From: Actinoallomurus soli
GTDB lineage: Bacteria > Actinomycetota > Actinomycetes > Streptosporangiales > Streptosporangiaceae
Direction: 5' to 3'
Length of the DNA stretch: 64,000 bases
Assembly (NCBI RefSeq): GCF_024055715.1
Contig: NZ_JAMXMV010000001.1
Coordinates: forward strand, 868,001-932,000
Shown here: piece by piece, positions 23,345-31,997 of the stretch
Numbering within the stretch: position 1 is the first letter of the stretch
Layout: each line of letters begins with the position of its first letter
Notes under the pieces: generated by a model
What the model was told of the DNA's origin: nothing
The model's database searches: none
The model's input: only the letters and a program-made list of their open reading frames with translations
Position numbers and translations under genes: made by a program

Positions 23345-24202
23345 GTGAGCGTATCCGACGCCTATCGAAGCTGTGAGCAGATCGTCCGCACGCAGGCGCG
23401 GAACTTCTCCTACGGCATCCGGCTGCTGCCGGGGCCGAAGCGCCGCGCGCTCAGCGCCGTGTACGCCTTCGCCCGCCGGATCGACGACATCGGGGACGGT
23501 GACGGGCCCGCCCACCGGCGGCTGGCTCGCCTGGAGGAGGAGCGCGCCGCCCTGCACCGCCGCACGCCCGACCCCGGCGACCCGGTGCTCGTCGCCCTCC
23601 GGGACGCCGCGCGCCGCCTGCCCATCCCCCTGGCGGCGTTCAACGAACTCATCGACGGGTGCGCGTCCGACGTGCGCGGCACGACGTACGCCCGCGCCGA
23701 GGACGTCGTCACGTACTGCCGCAGCGTCGCCGGATCGGTGGGCCGCCTCTCGCTCGGCGTCTTCGGCGCCGACGACGTCGAGGCCGCCACGCCGCTGGCC
23801 GACTCCCTCGGCATCGCCCTGCAGCTCACCAACATCCTCCGGGACGTACGGGAGGACCGCCTGATCGGGCGGATCTACATCCCGGCCGAGGACCTGGACC
23901 GCTTCGGCTGCACGCTCGACCTCGACTGCGACGGCGCCTTCACCGACCCGCCGGACCGGCTCGCGGCGCTGATCCGGTTCGAGGCCGACCGGGCCCGCGG
24001 CTGGTACCTGCGCGGCCTGCGGCTGCTGCCCCTGCTGGACCGGCGCAGCGCGGCCTGCACGGCGGCGATGGCCGGCATCTACCAGTCGCTGCTCGAACGG
24101 ATCGCCACCGATCCGACCGCCGCCCTGGCCGCCCGCTCGGCGCTGCCGACGTGGGAGAAGGCCATGGTCGCCGCCCGCGCCCTGGTCGGGGCGGGCCGGT
24201 GA
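23345..24202 (+). CDS. hpnD: Presqualene diphosphate synthase HpnD
   Basis: This 285-residue squalene/phytoene synthase homologue has FARRIDDIGD and LQLTNILRDVREDRLIGRIYIP, both Asp-rich motifs intact, as well as the YCRSVAGSVGRLSLGVFG signature. HpnD joins two farnesyl diphosphates to presqualene diphosphate, the first step of the HpnCDE pathway. Start GTG/ATG choice: GTG 23345 follows AGGAAGGTGAGCCG, a good ribosome site. Its stop overlaps the GTG of hpnE (GTGA). Confidence 0.93.
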   Translation: MSVSDAYRSCEQIVRTQARNFSYGIRLLPGPKRRALSAVYAFARRIDDIGDGDGPAHRRLARLEEERAALHRRTPDPGDPVLVALRDAARRLPIPLAAFNELIDGCASDVRGTTYARAEDVVTYCRSVAGSVGRLSLGVFGADDVEAATPLADSLGIALQLTNILRDVREDRLIGRIYIPAEDLDRFGCTLDLDCDGAFTDPPDRLAALIRFEADRARGWYLRGLRLLPLLDRRSAACTAAMAGIYQSLLERIATDPTAALAARSALPTWEKAMVAARALVGAGR

Positions 24203-25650
24203 ATCCGTCGGTGCTGGACGGGCGGCCCGGCGCGCCGGGCCCCGGCGGGCGGCCCGTGGCGGGCCGCGCCGGCCGGCCGGCGCCGTCGAGCGCCCGGCGG
24301 CCGGTGGATCCGCCGGGCCGTCACGCCGCGATGGCTCCGGTCGCCGTCGTCGGCGGCGGACTGGCGGGCATCACCGCCGCGCTCGCGCTCGGCGAGGCCG
24401 GTCTCCCGGTCACGCTGTACGAGGCGCGTCCCCGGCTGGGCGGCGCCACCCACTCCTTCGAGCGGGACGGGCTCGTCGTGGACAACGGCCAGCACGTCTT
24501 CCTGCGCTGCTGCACGGCCTACCGCGGCCTGCTCGACCGGCTCGGCGGGACCGACCGGGTCCGCCTCCAGGACCGGTTCGACCTGCGGGTGCTCACGCCC
24601 GCCGGCCGGCCCGGCCGGCTCCGGCGCGCGACACTGCCGGGGCCGCTGCACCTGATGCCGGCCCTGGCGGCCTACTCGCTGCTGCGGCCGGCCGACCGGA
24701 TGCGGGCCGTACGCTGCGCGCTCGCCCTGCGCCGCCTCGACCCCGCCGGCCCCGAGCTCGACGGGATCGCCCTGGGGGACTGGCTGGCCGCCCACGGGCA
24801 GCGGGACACGGCACGGCGGGCGCTGTGGGAGCTGTTCGCCGTCGCCGCCCTGAACATCGGCGTGGAGGAGGCGGCCCTGGGGCCGGCCGCGATGGTCTTC
24901 CGCACCGCGCTGCTGGGCCGGGCGGACGCCGCCGACATCGGCGTGCCCGTCGTGCCCCTCGGCGACCTGCACGGCACCGCCGCGACGGCGGCGATCGAGA
25001 AGCGGGGCGGCCGCGTACGGCCGGCTGCCAAGGTCACCGCGATCGAGCCCGGGCCGGTGGTCGTGGTGGACGGCGAGCGGATCGACGCGGCGGCCGTCAT
25101 CGTCGCGACCCCGCACCGGCAGGCCGCGCACCTCGTGCCGTGGGACGCCGCCCCGGACCGGCAGCGCTGGGCCGGCCTCGGCGAGAGCCCGATCGTGAAC
25201 GTCCACCTTCACTACGACCGGCCGGTCACCGACCTGCCGTTCGCGGCCGTCGTCGACTCGCCCGTGCAGTGGATCTTCGACCGGACCCGCCCCTCCGGCG
25301 CCCGTACCGGCCAGTACCTCGCCGTCTCGGTGTCGGCGGCGGACCGCTGGATCGACGAGCCGGCCGCCAAGCTCCGCGCCGAGTTCGTCCCGGCGATGGA
25401 GCAGCTGTTCCCCGCGGCCCGCCACGCCGGGCTGCGGGACTTCTTCGTCACCCGGGAACGCCGCGCGACCTTCCGCCAGGCGCCCGGCAGCGGCGCACTC
25501 CGGCCCGGGCCCGACACACGGTGGCCCGGGCTGTACCTCGCCGGCTCGTGGACCGACACGGGCTGGCCCGACACGATGGAGGGAGCCGTGCGCAGCGGAC
25601 TCACCGCCGCCCGTCTGGTCCGGAGCCGCCTGACGGGAAGCGCCTCATGA
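24199..25650 (+). CDS. hpnE: Hydroxysqualene dehydroxylase HpnE (FAD)
   Basis: This flavoprotein has the dinucleotide-binding motif VAVVGGGLAGITAALALGEAG followed by YEARPRLGGATHSFERDG, and a C-terminal FAD-binding segment WPGLYLAGSWTDTGWPDTMEGAVRSG. HpnE reduces hydroxysqualene to squalene, completing the HpnCDE route. GTG 24199 overlaps the hpnD stop and gives 483 residues with a 44-residue Gly/Pro/Arg-rich lead; ATG 24331, just before the FAD motif, gives 439 residues, nearer the usual length. The extra lead may be translated or may be spacer. Its stop overlaps the next ATG. Confidence 0.92.
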   Translation: MNPSVLDGRPGAPGPGGRPVAGRAGRPAPSSARRPVDPPGRHAAMAPVAVVGGGLAGITAALALGEAGLPVTLYEARPRLGGATHSFERDGLVVDNGQHVFLRCCTAYRGLLDRLGGTDRVRLQDRFDLRVLTPAGRPGRLRRATLPGPLHLMPALAAYSLLRPADRMRAVRCALALRRLDPAGPELDGIALGDWLAAHGQRDTARRALWELFAVAALNIGVEEAALGPAAMVFRTALLGRADAADIGVPVVPLGDLHGTAATAAIEKRGGRVRPAAKVTAIEPGPVVVVDGERIDAAAVIVATPHRQAAHLVPWDAAPDRQRWAGLGESPIVNVHLHYDRPVTDLPFAAVVDSPVQWIFDRTRPSGARTGQYLAVSVSAADRWIDEPAAKLRAEFVPAMEQLFPAARHAGLRDFFVTRERRATFRQAPGSGALRPGPDTRWPGLYLAGSWTDTGWPDTMEGAVRSGLTAARLVRSRLTGSAS

Positions 25651-26660
25651 CGGCGATCGCCCCGCCGTCGGTCTCCGGCGCCCGCTCGCTCGTCGAACCG
25701 GTGCTCCGCGACGCCGTCGCGCGGCTCGACCCGCTGACCGCCCGGGTCGCCGGGTACCACCTCGGCTGGAGCGATCCGTACGGCCGGCCCGCCACACCGG
25801 GCGGCAAGGCGCTGCGGCCCGCGCTGGCGATCCTGTCGGCCCGCGCGGCGGGCGCGGACGTCGGGTCGTGCCTGCCGGCCGCCGCCGCGGTGGAGCTCGT
25901 GCACGCGTTCTCGCTGCTGCACGACGACATCATGGACGGGGACCGCGTCCGCCGGCACCGGCCCTCCGCCTGGACCGTGTTCGGCCGGTCGGCCGCCATG
26001 CTCGCCGGCGACGCGCTGCTGGTCCTGGCCGGGGAGCTCCTCCTCGAACAGGGCACGCGCGGCGGGGTGTGGGCGGCGCGGGGGCTGGCCGCCGCCACCC
26101 AGCGCCTCATCGCCGGGCAGGCGTCCGACCTGGAGTTCGAGGGGCGGCCCGACGTGAGCCTGGAGGAGTGCCGCCGGATGTCGGCGGACAAGACCGGCTC
26201 GCTGCTGGCCTGCTCCTGCTCGATCGGGGCGATGGTCGCCGAGGGGCCCGCGCACCTCGTCGCGGCGCTGGCGGCCTTCGGCGCGCAGGCGGGCCTGGCC
26301 TTCCAGCTCGCCGACGACCTGCTCGGCATCTGGGGCGCGCCGGAGGTCACCGGCAAGCCGGTCCTGGCCGACCTGCGGGCGCGCAAGAAGAGCCTGCCGG
26401 TCGTCGCCGCCATCACGAGCGGGACGACCGCCGGTGAGCGCCTGGCCAAGCTCCTCGCCCAGCCGGACCCGCTCTCGGAGGCCGAACTCGCCGAGGCCGC
26501 CCGGCTCGTCGAGGAGGCCGGCGGGCGCGCGTGGGCCGAGGCGGAGGCCGAGCACCGGCTCGACGCGGCCGAGCGCCAGCTCGCCGCCCTGGACCTGCCC
26601 CGGGGCGTCCGCGAGGAGTTCGGGGAGATCATCCGTTTCATCGCATCCCGGGACCACTAG
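25647..26660 (+). CDS. Polyprenyl (farnesyl-type) diphosphate synthase
   Basis: This 337-residue trans-prenyltransferase has the first Asp-rich motif LLHDDIMDGDRVRRHRPS and the second FQLADDLLGIWG, as well as the GGKALRP substrate-binding site. Within hopanoid clusters this enzyme supplies farnesyl diphosphate for HpnD. Chain length cannot be fixed from sequence; residues upstream of the first DDxxD suggest a short-chain product. Start ATG 25647 overlaps the hpnE stop (ATGA), and the TAG stop shares a base with the GTG of shc. Confidence 0.92.
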   Translation: MTAIAPPSVSGARSLVEPVLRDAVARLDPLTARVAGYHLGWSDPYGRPATPGGKALRPALAILSARAAGADVGSCLPAAAAVELVHAFSLLHDDIMDGDRVRRHRPSAWTVFGRSAAMLAGDALLVLAGELLLEQGTRGGVWAARGLAAATQRLIAGQASDLEFEGRPDVSLEECRRMSADKTGSLLACSCSIGAMVAEGPAHLVAALAAFGAQAGLAFQLADDLLGIWGAPEVTGKPVLADLRARKKSLPVVAAITSGTTAGERLAKLLAQPDPLSEAELAEAARLVEEAGGRAWAEAEAEHRLDAAERQLAALDLPRGVREEFGEIIRFIASRDH

Positions 26661-28813
26661 TGGACACAGACACCCGTACGACCGGCGCCGGCGTCGCTCT
26701 CACGGCGGACGTGGCTCTCAAGGCCGACGTGGCACCCAAGGCCGACGTGGCTCTCAAGGCCGACGTGGCTCTCAAGGCGGCCTGCGACCACCTCCTCGGC
26801 CTGCAGGCCGAGGAGGGCTGGTGGAAGGCCGAGCTGCAGACGAACGTCACGATGGACGCCGAGGACCTGCTGCTGCGGGAGTTCCTCGGCGTCCGCGACG
26901 CCGACGACACCGCCGAGGCCGCCCGCTGGATCCGCTCCGAGCAGCGCGCGGACGGCTCGTGGGCCAACTTCCACGAGGGCCCCGGCGACCTGTCCACCAC
27001 CATCGAGGCGTACGCGGCGCTGCGGCTGGCCGGAGATCCGGCCGACGCCGCGCACATGCGGGCCGCCGCCGCCTTCGCGCGTCGGCACGGCGGGATCGAG
27101 GCCAGCCGCGTCTTCACCCGCATCTGGCTGGCGCTGTTCGGGCAGTGGCCGTGGACGGACCTGCCGGTCATGCCGCCCGAGCTGGTGTTCCTGCCGCCGT
27201 GGTTCCCGCTCAACGTCTATGACTGGGCGTGCTGGGCCCGGCAGACGGTGGTGCCGCTGACCATCGTGAGCGCGCGGCGCCCGGTCCGCCCGCTGCCGTT
27301 CGACCTGGACGAGCTGCGCACCGGCCGCAGGCCGCGCCGCCGGCCGCGCCTCGGCTGGGAGGGGTTCTTCGGCGCCCTCGACCGTGCGCTGCACCGCTAC
27401 GAACGGCGACCCGTGCCCGGCCTGCGGCGCGCGGCCCTGCGCCGCGCCGTCGAGTGGATCGTCGCCCGGCAGGAGCCGGACGGCTCCTGGGGCGGCATCC
27501 AGCCGCCGTGGGTGTACTCGCTCATCGCCCTCCACCTGTCCGGCTACGACGTGGACCATCCCGTCATGCGCCGGGGCCTGGCCGGGCTGGACCGGTTCAC
27601 GATCCGCGACGAGCGGGGCCGCCGCCTGGAGGCGTGCCAGTCACCGGTGTGGGACACCGCGCTCGCCGTCAACGCCCTGCGCGACGCGGACGTGCCCGGC
27701 GACCACCCCGCGCTCGTGCGGGCCGGTCAATGGCTGCTCGACGAGGAGGTCAAGGGCCCCGGCGACTGGGCCGTACGGCGGCCGTCGCTGCCGCCGGGCG
27801 GCTGGGCGTTCGAGTTCGACAACGACGGCTATCCGGACACCGACGACACCGCCGAGGTGATCCTCGCGCTGCGCCGCGTCGCGCTTCCGGGCGTACGGCC
27901 CGCGATCGACCGGGGACTGCGCTGGATGGCCGGGATGGCGTCCCGCGACGGAGGGTTCGCCGCGTTCGACGCCGACAACACCCGTGAGCTGTGCCTGCGG
28001 CTGCCGTTCTGCGACTTCGGCGCCGTGATCGACCCGCCGTCCGCCGACGTGACCGCGCACGTCGTCGAGGCGCTGGCGCACGAGCGCCCGGCGGAGTACG
28101 GGGACGTGCTGCGCCGGGCCGTCGTCTGGCTCCTGGAGGCCCAGGAGCCGGACGGCTCCTGGTTCGGCCGCTGGGGCGCCAACCATGTCTACGGCACCGG
28201 GGCGGTGCTGCCCGCCCTGGTCGCGGCCGGCGTGCGCCCGCAGCGGCCGTGCGTCCGGCGGGCCGTCGCCTGGCTCGAACGGCACCAGAACGACGACGGC
28301 GGCTGGGGCGAGGACCTGCGGTCGTACCGCGACCCGGCCTGGATCGGGCGCGGCCACTCCACCCCGTCCCAGACCGCATGGGCGCTCATCGGGCTCCTGG
28401 CGGCGGGGGAGCGCTCGGCGGCCGTCGAACGGGGCGTGGCGTGGCTCGTCGGCGCCCAGCGCGCGGACGGCACCTGGGACGAGCCCTACTTCACCGGGAC
28501 CGGCTTCCCCGGCGACTTCTACATCAACTACCACCTGTACCGGCTCGTCTTCCCGATCAGCGCCCTCGGCCGCTACCTGCGTGCGGACGCCTCCACAGAC
28601 GGTCTCGTGGAGGGGCCCACTGCCGGTGCCGCGGGTAGCTCCGCGGGCGGCCCTACAGGTGGCTCCGTGGACGCTCTCGCAGACGGCTCCACAGGTGGCT
28701 CCGTGGGCGGTCTCGCGGGTGGCTCCGTGGGCAATGTCGCGGGTGGCTCCGTGGGCAATGCCGCGGGTGGTTCCGTGGACGGTGCCGCGGGCGGCTTCGC
28801 GGAGGGCACGTGA
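26660..28813 (+). CDS. shc: Squalene-hopene cyclase
   Basis: This 717-residue protein has the class II terpene cyclase fold with several QW repeats (QRADGSWANFHEG, QEPDGSWGGIQPPWVYS, QEPDGSWFGRWG, QNDDGGWGEDLRSY) and the catalytic acid motif DTDDTAE from residue 393. It cyclises squalene to hopene at the membrane face. Usual length is about 630-680. The extra comes from four in-frame 18-bp repeats (DVALKA) near residues 17-40 and a Gly/Ser/Ala-rich C-terminal tail of about 75 residues after LGRYLRAD. GTG 26660 shares its G with the previous stop. Confidence 0.95.
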   Translation: MDTDTRTTGAGVALTADVALKADVAPKADVALKADVALKAACDHLLGLQAEEGWWKAELQTNVTMDAEDLLLREFLGVRDADDTAEAARWIRSEQRADGSWANFHEGPGDLSTTIEAYAALRLAGDPADAAHMRAAAAFARRHGGIEASRVFTRIWLALFGQWPWTDLPVMPPELVFLPPWFPLNVYDWACWARQTVVPLTIVSARRPVRPLPFDLDELRTGRRPRRRPRLGWEGFFGALDRALHRYERRPVPGLRRAALRRAVEWIVARQEPDGSWGGIQPPWVYSLIALHLSGYDVDHPVMRRGLAGLDRFTIRDERGRRLEACQSPVWDTALAVNALRDADVPGDHPALVRAGQWLLDEEVKGPGDWAVRRPSLPPGGWAFEFDNDGYPDTDDTAEVILALRRVALPGVRPAIDRGLRWMAGMASRDGGFAAFDADNTRELCLRLPFCDFGAVIDPPSADVTAHVVEALAHERPAEYGDVLRRAVVWLLEAQEPDGSWFGRWGANHVYGTGAVLPALVAAGVRPQRPCVRRAVAWLERHQNDDGGWGEDLRSYRDPAWIGRGHSTPSQTAWALIGLLAAGERSAAVERGVAWLVGAQRADGTWDEPYFTGTGFPGDFYINYHLYRLVFPISALGRYLRADASTDGLVEGPTAGAAGSSAGGPTGGSVDALADGSTGGSVGGLAGGSVGNVAGGSVGNAAGGSVDGAAGGFAEGT
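26708..26779. repeat. Four 18-bp repeats at the start of shc
   Basis: GACGTGGCTCTCAAGGCC occurs four times without gaps (26708, 26726, 26744, 26762) with three substitutions in total. It encodes (DVALKA)x4, a predicted short helix just before the first cyclase domain. Confidence 0.9.
28617..28806. repeat. Repeats encoding the Gly-rich tail of shc
   Basis: Degenerate 24-bp units (GTGGCTCCGTGGGCAATGYC and relatives) encode AGGSVGN-like octads (LAGGSVGN, VAGGSVGN, AAGGSVDG, AAGGFAEG). They follow the last conserved cyclase residues and end at the stop that overlaps the next start. Confidence 0.75.
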
Positions 28814-29400
28814 GCGGGCTGGTGATCTGCACCGCGCTGCGCGTCGAGCGGCGGGCCGTGCGCCGCGGGCTGCCGTCGTCCGCGCGCGACGTCCGCGTCG
28901 TACGGACCGGCCTCGGACCGCGGCGCGCCGCCCGCGCGGCCGCCCGGCTGCCCGAGCACGCCGCGCTCGCGGTCACCGGGTTCGGCGGCGCGCTCGACCT
29001 CGGGCTGCGCCCCGGTGACGTGCTCGTGGCGACGGAGGTGCGGTTCGGCGAACGGGTCATCCGGTGCGCGTCGGTCCGTCCGATCGCCGAACGGCTGACG
29101 CTCGCCGGCCTGGACCCGCGCACGGGACCGCTGTTCACCTCGCCGCGCCTCGTCACGGGCGGGGAGCGGCTGCGCCTCGCGGCGGCCGGCGTCCGCGCCG
29201 TCGACATGGAGACCGGGCCGCTCGCCGAGGTCGCCATCGGAAGGCCCTTCGTCGCCGTGCGCGTCATCGTCGACACCCCGGCCATGCCGCTGCTGCGGCC
29301 CGGTACCGTCCGCCGCGTCCGGACCGCCCGGAGCCGGCTGCGCCGCGTCACCCCGGTCCTGGTCGCCTGGGCGGGGACCACGGCGGAGGCGATGTCATGA
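28810..29400 (+). CDS. hpnG: Hopanoid phosphorylase/nucleosidase HpnG-like
   Basis: The 196-residue protein is a purine-phosphorylase-fold (PNP/MTAN-like) protein with AVTGFGGALDLGLRPGDVLVA and the catalytic-site segment VDMETGPLAEVA. HpnG removes adenine from adenosylhopane to give ribosylhopane. GTG 28810 overlaps the shc stop (GTGA). It is slightly shorter than most homologues but keeps the motifs. It lies next to hpnH, which makes its substrate. Confidence 0.85.
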   Translation: MSGLVICTALRVERRAVRRGLPSSARDVRVVRTGLGPRRAARAAARLPEHAALAVTGFGGALDLGLRPGDVLVATEVRFGERVIRCASVRPIAERLTLAGLDPRTGPLFTSPRLVTGGERLRLAAAGVRAVDMETGPLAEVAIGRPFVAVRVIVDTPAMPLLRPGTVRRVRTARSRLRRVTPVLVAWAGTTAEAMS

Positions 29401-29464
29401 GCGAGCGGAGCGCGCGAGCCGTGAGCACCGTGCCTCGGGTCACTTCCCCGACGGAGGAGGACGC

Positions 29465-30469
29465 ATGAGCATGCCGGTCCGTCAGAGCCTGCGCATCGGC
29501 GCGTACATCCTGGGCCGCAAACTGCGGCGCGTCCGGAGGTTCCCGCTGCTCGTGGAGCTGGAGCCGCTGTTCGCGTGCAACCTCGCCTGCGCGGGCTGCG
29601 GCAAGATCCAGCACCCCGCCGACGTGCTGCGCCGGCGCATGCCCGTCGAACAGGCGGTGGCCGCCGTCGAGGAGTGCGGCGCGCCGATGGTGTCGATCGC
29701 GGGCGGCGAACCGCTCATGCACCCGCAGATCGGCCGGATGGTCCGTGAGCTCGTCGCCCGCAAGAAGTACGTCTTCCTCTGCACCAACGCGCTGCTCATC
29801 CCCAGGAAGATCGACCAGTTCGAGCCGTCGCCGTACTTCGCCTGGACCGTGCACCTCGACGGGCTGCGCGAACGCCACGACGCCTCGGTGTGCAGGGAGG
29901 GCGTGTTCGACAAGGCGGTGGCCGCCGTCCAGGAGTGCCGGCGCCGCGGGTTCCGGGTCACCACGAACACGACGTTCTTCAGCACCGACAGCCCGCAGAC
30001 GGTCATCGACGTGTTGAACTACCTGAATGACGACCTGGCCGTCGACCAGATGATGATCTCCCCGGCGTACGCCTACGAGAAGGCGCCCGACCAGGAGCAC
30101 TTCCTGGGCGTCGAGGAGACGACGAGGCTGTTCCGCAAGGCGTTCGCCGGGGGCAACCGGCGGCGCTGGCGGTTCAACCACTCACCGCTGTTCCTCGACT
30201 TCCTCGAAGGCCGGGTCGACTTCCCGTGCACGGCCTGGGCGATCCCGTCCTACTCGCTGTTCGGGTGGCAGCGGCCCTGCTACCTGATGGCCGACGGATA
30301 CGCGCGCACCTACCGGGAGCTGGTCGAGGAGACCGACTGGGACTCCTACGGCCGCGGGCGCGATCCCCGCTGCGCCAACTGCATGGCGCACTGCGGCTAC
30401 GAGCCCACGGCCGTGTTCGCCACCCTGTCCTCGCTGAAGGAGACTCTGCGCGCCGTACGCAGCGGCTGA
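29465..30469 (+). CDS. hpnH: Adenosylhopane synthase HpnH (radical SAM)
   Basis: This 334-residue radical SAM protein has the [4Fe-4S] motif CNLACAGC (Cys 38, 42, 45), SIAGGEPLMHP and a C-terminal cysteine cluster (FPCTAWAIPSY..., CANCMAHCGYEP). HpnH attaches the 5'-deoxyadenosyl radical to hopene, the first step of bacteriohopanepolyol side-chain formation. ATG 29465 follows GGAGGAGGACGC. It closes the seven-gene operon; ispH, dxs and the aminotransferase hpnO seen in some actinomycete clusters are absent here. Confidence 0.93.
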   Translation: MSMPVRQSLRIGAYILGRKLRRVRRFPLLVELEPLFACNLACAGCGKIQHPADVLRRRMPVEQAVAAVEECGAPMVSIAGGEPLMHPQIGRMVRELVARKKYVFLCTNALLIPRKIDQFEPSPYFAWTVHLDGLRERHDASVCREGVFDKAVAAVQECRRRGFRVTTNTTFFSTDSPQTVIDVLNYLNDDLAVDQMMISPAYAYEKAPDQEHFLGVEETTRLFRKAFAGGNRRRWRFNHSPLFLDFLEGRVDFPCTAWAIPSYSLFGWQRPCYLMADGYARTYRELVEETDWDSYGRGRDPRCANCMAHCGYEPTAVFATLSSLKETLRAVRSG

Positions 30470-30471
30470 CC

Positions 30472-30505
30472 CACCTGGTCTGCGCGGTCACCTGGTCTGC
30501 GCGGT
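30472..30505. repeat. 17-bp tandem repeat spanning a gene 3' end
   Basis: CACCTGGTCTGCGCGGT occurs twice in tandem, continuing into CACCGGGTTCGCGCG, the coded 3' end of the minus-strand membrane gene. Each unit begins with the TCA (stop on the minus strand). The gene end has been duplicated into the space after hpnH. Confidence 0.8.
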
Positions 30506-30852
30506 CACCGGGTTCGCGCGTGCACGAGCGCGCCGGTCGCGAGGACGAGTGCGCCGACGCCGTCCACGGCGGCCGGGCGCCGCCACAGCGGCAGGAACGC
30601 CACGGCCCCCGCGCAGGTCGCCGCGTGGAGCAGGTCCACCGCGGCGCCGAGCCGCAGTACCGTCGGGGTCGGCATGGCGAGGTCGATCCCGGCCTGCAGG
30701 GCGTGCCGGCCGCCGAGCACGCGCAGCACCCAGCGCTGTGAGGCCGTGGTGGGCCGGCCGGTGATCGTCTCCAGCACCGTGCCCGGTGCCGTGATCAGGA
30801 GCGTGCCCCAGGTCAGCCGCGCGAGCGGCTGCGCCCTCATCGGCGCCGTCAT
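30505..30852 (-). CDS. Small membrane protein
   Basis: This 115-residue protein has three to four hydrophobic segments (TWGTLLITAPGTVLETITG, LRVLGGRHALQAGIDLAM, LLHAATCAGAVAFLPLW, DGVGALVLATGALVHA). I recognise no named domain, although such proteins recur beside SDR genes in actinomycetes. ATG 30852 overlaps the SDR stop (ATGA), so the two form an operon and may be functionally linked. It ends convergently with hpnH. Confidence 0.7.
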   Translation of the reverse strand: MTAPMRAQPLARLTWGTLLITAPGTVLETITGRPTTASQRWVLRVLGGRHALQAGIDLAMPTPTVLRLGAAVDLLHAATCAGAVAFLPLWRRPAAVDGVGALVLATGALVHARTR

Positions 30853-31871
30853 CGTCCGTTCCGCAGGAGCCCGACGCCGGTCAGGCCCAGCGCCGCCCCG
30901 GCGCCGGCGGCCAGCAGGCCGCGGTGCTCCGCCGCCCAGGTCTGGACGCTGCGCGGGTGCGCCTTGTCGTCGAAGCTGCCGTGCGCGCCGAAGTCGCGCC
31001 CGTCGGGGCCGTCGGCGGGCTTCCAGAGGTTCGCCGGCTGGTGCGGGTCGCGGGGCCGGTCGGTCTGCTGCGACTTGTACCCGGTCCGCGCGAGGTAGCG
31101 GTCGAGCAGGCTCGGGGCGATCCGGTTGGCCAGCAGTGTCGCCACCGTGCTGCCGCCCACCCAGTACTCCCGGCGCTTCGGATGGTCGGCGGCGTACACG
31201 AGCGCCCGCGCGGCGACCTCCGGCTGGTAGATGGGCGGGACCGGCTGCGCGTGCTTGGGCAGCTTGCTCTCCACCCAGTCGAACTGCGGGGTGTTGACCG
31301 CCGGCATGTGCACGATCGTCGCGTGGACGTTGCTCTTCCGGTGCAGCAGCTCGGTCCGCAGCGACTCGTGGAAACCCTGGATCGCGTGCTTGGCCCCGCA
31401 GTACGCCGACTGCAGGGGGATCCCTCGCTTGGCCAGCGCCGACCCGGTCTGCACGATGACGCCGTGGTCGCGCGGCAGCATGCGGTCGAGCGCCGCCTTC
31501 GTCCCGTACACGAACCCCAGGTAGGTCACCTCGGTGGTGCGCTTGAACTCCGCCGGGTCGATGTCCTTGAACTCGGCGAACACCGAGCTGAACGCGACGT
31601 TCACCCAGACGTCGATCGGCCCGAGCTCCTCCTCGACGCGGTCGGCGGCGTCGCGTACCTGCTCCCAGTCGGCGACGTCGGTGGGGATCGGCAGCGCCTG
31701 CCCGCCGGCGTCGCGGATCTCCTCCGCCGCGGCTCGCAGCCCGGTCTCGCCCCGTGCCAGCAGGGCCACCTTGTCGCCGCGCGCGCCGAACTCCCGCGCC
31801 GCCGCGCGTCCGATGCCCCCGCTCGCGCCGGTCACCACGACGACGCGAGGTCTGCTGTTGCGGTCCGTCAT
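30849..31871 (-). CDS. SDR oxidoreductase with C-terminal membrane anchor
   Basis: This 340-residue protein has a classical SDR domain (residues 10-260) with TGASGGIG, the NVAFSS strand, a catalytic Ser in QTGSALAKRG and YCGAK (Tyr-xxx-Lys). The last 25 residues contain a single hydrophobic helix (AGAGAALGLTGVGLLRNG), which probably anchors it in the membrane. Substrate unknown. ATG 31871 is preferred to an upstream in-frame codon at 31916. It is transcribed with the small membrane gene that follows. Confidence 0.88.
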   Translation of the reverse strand: MTDRNSRPRVVVVTGASGGIGRAAAREFGARGDKVALLARGETGLRAAAEEIRDAGGQALPIPTDVADWEQVRDAADRVEEELGPIDVWVNVAFSSVFAEFKDIDPAEFKRTTEVTYLGFVYGTKAALDRMLPRDHGVIVQTGSALAKRGIPLQSAYCGAKHAIQGFHESLRTELLHRKSNVHATIVHMPAVNTPQFDWVESKLPKHAQPVPPIYQPEVAARALVYAADHPKRREYWVGGSTVATLLANRIAPSLLDRYLARTGYKSQQTDRPRDPHQPANLWKPADGPDGRDFGAHGSFDDKAHPRSVQTWAAEHRGLLAAGAGAALGLTGVGLLRNGR

Positions 31872-31945
31872 CCCATCACCCCTCACGAGCGTTCGAGAAG
31901 CCGCCGGCCCGCCCACCGGCCCGGCATGGCAACGCTCCGCCCCTA

Positions 31946-31962
31946 CCCGCGAGCCTCGCGGG
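31946..31962. terminator. Hairpin after esterase gene
   Basis: CCCGCGAG and CTCGCGGG are 8-bp complementary arms around one base (a 6-bp stem with a 5-base loop in practice), 36 bp downstream of the minus-strand esterase stop. Probable terminator of that gene. Confidence 0.5.
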
Positions 31963-31997
31963 TTAACGGGACGACGAGGTCCTGAGGGGGCGACCGC

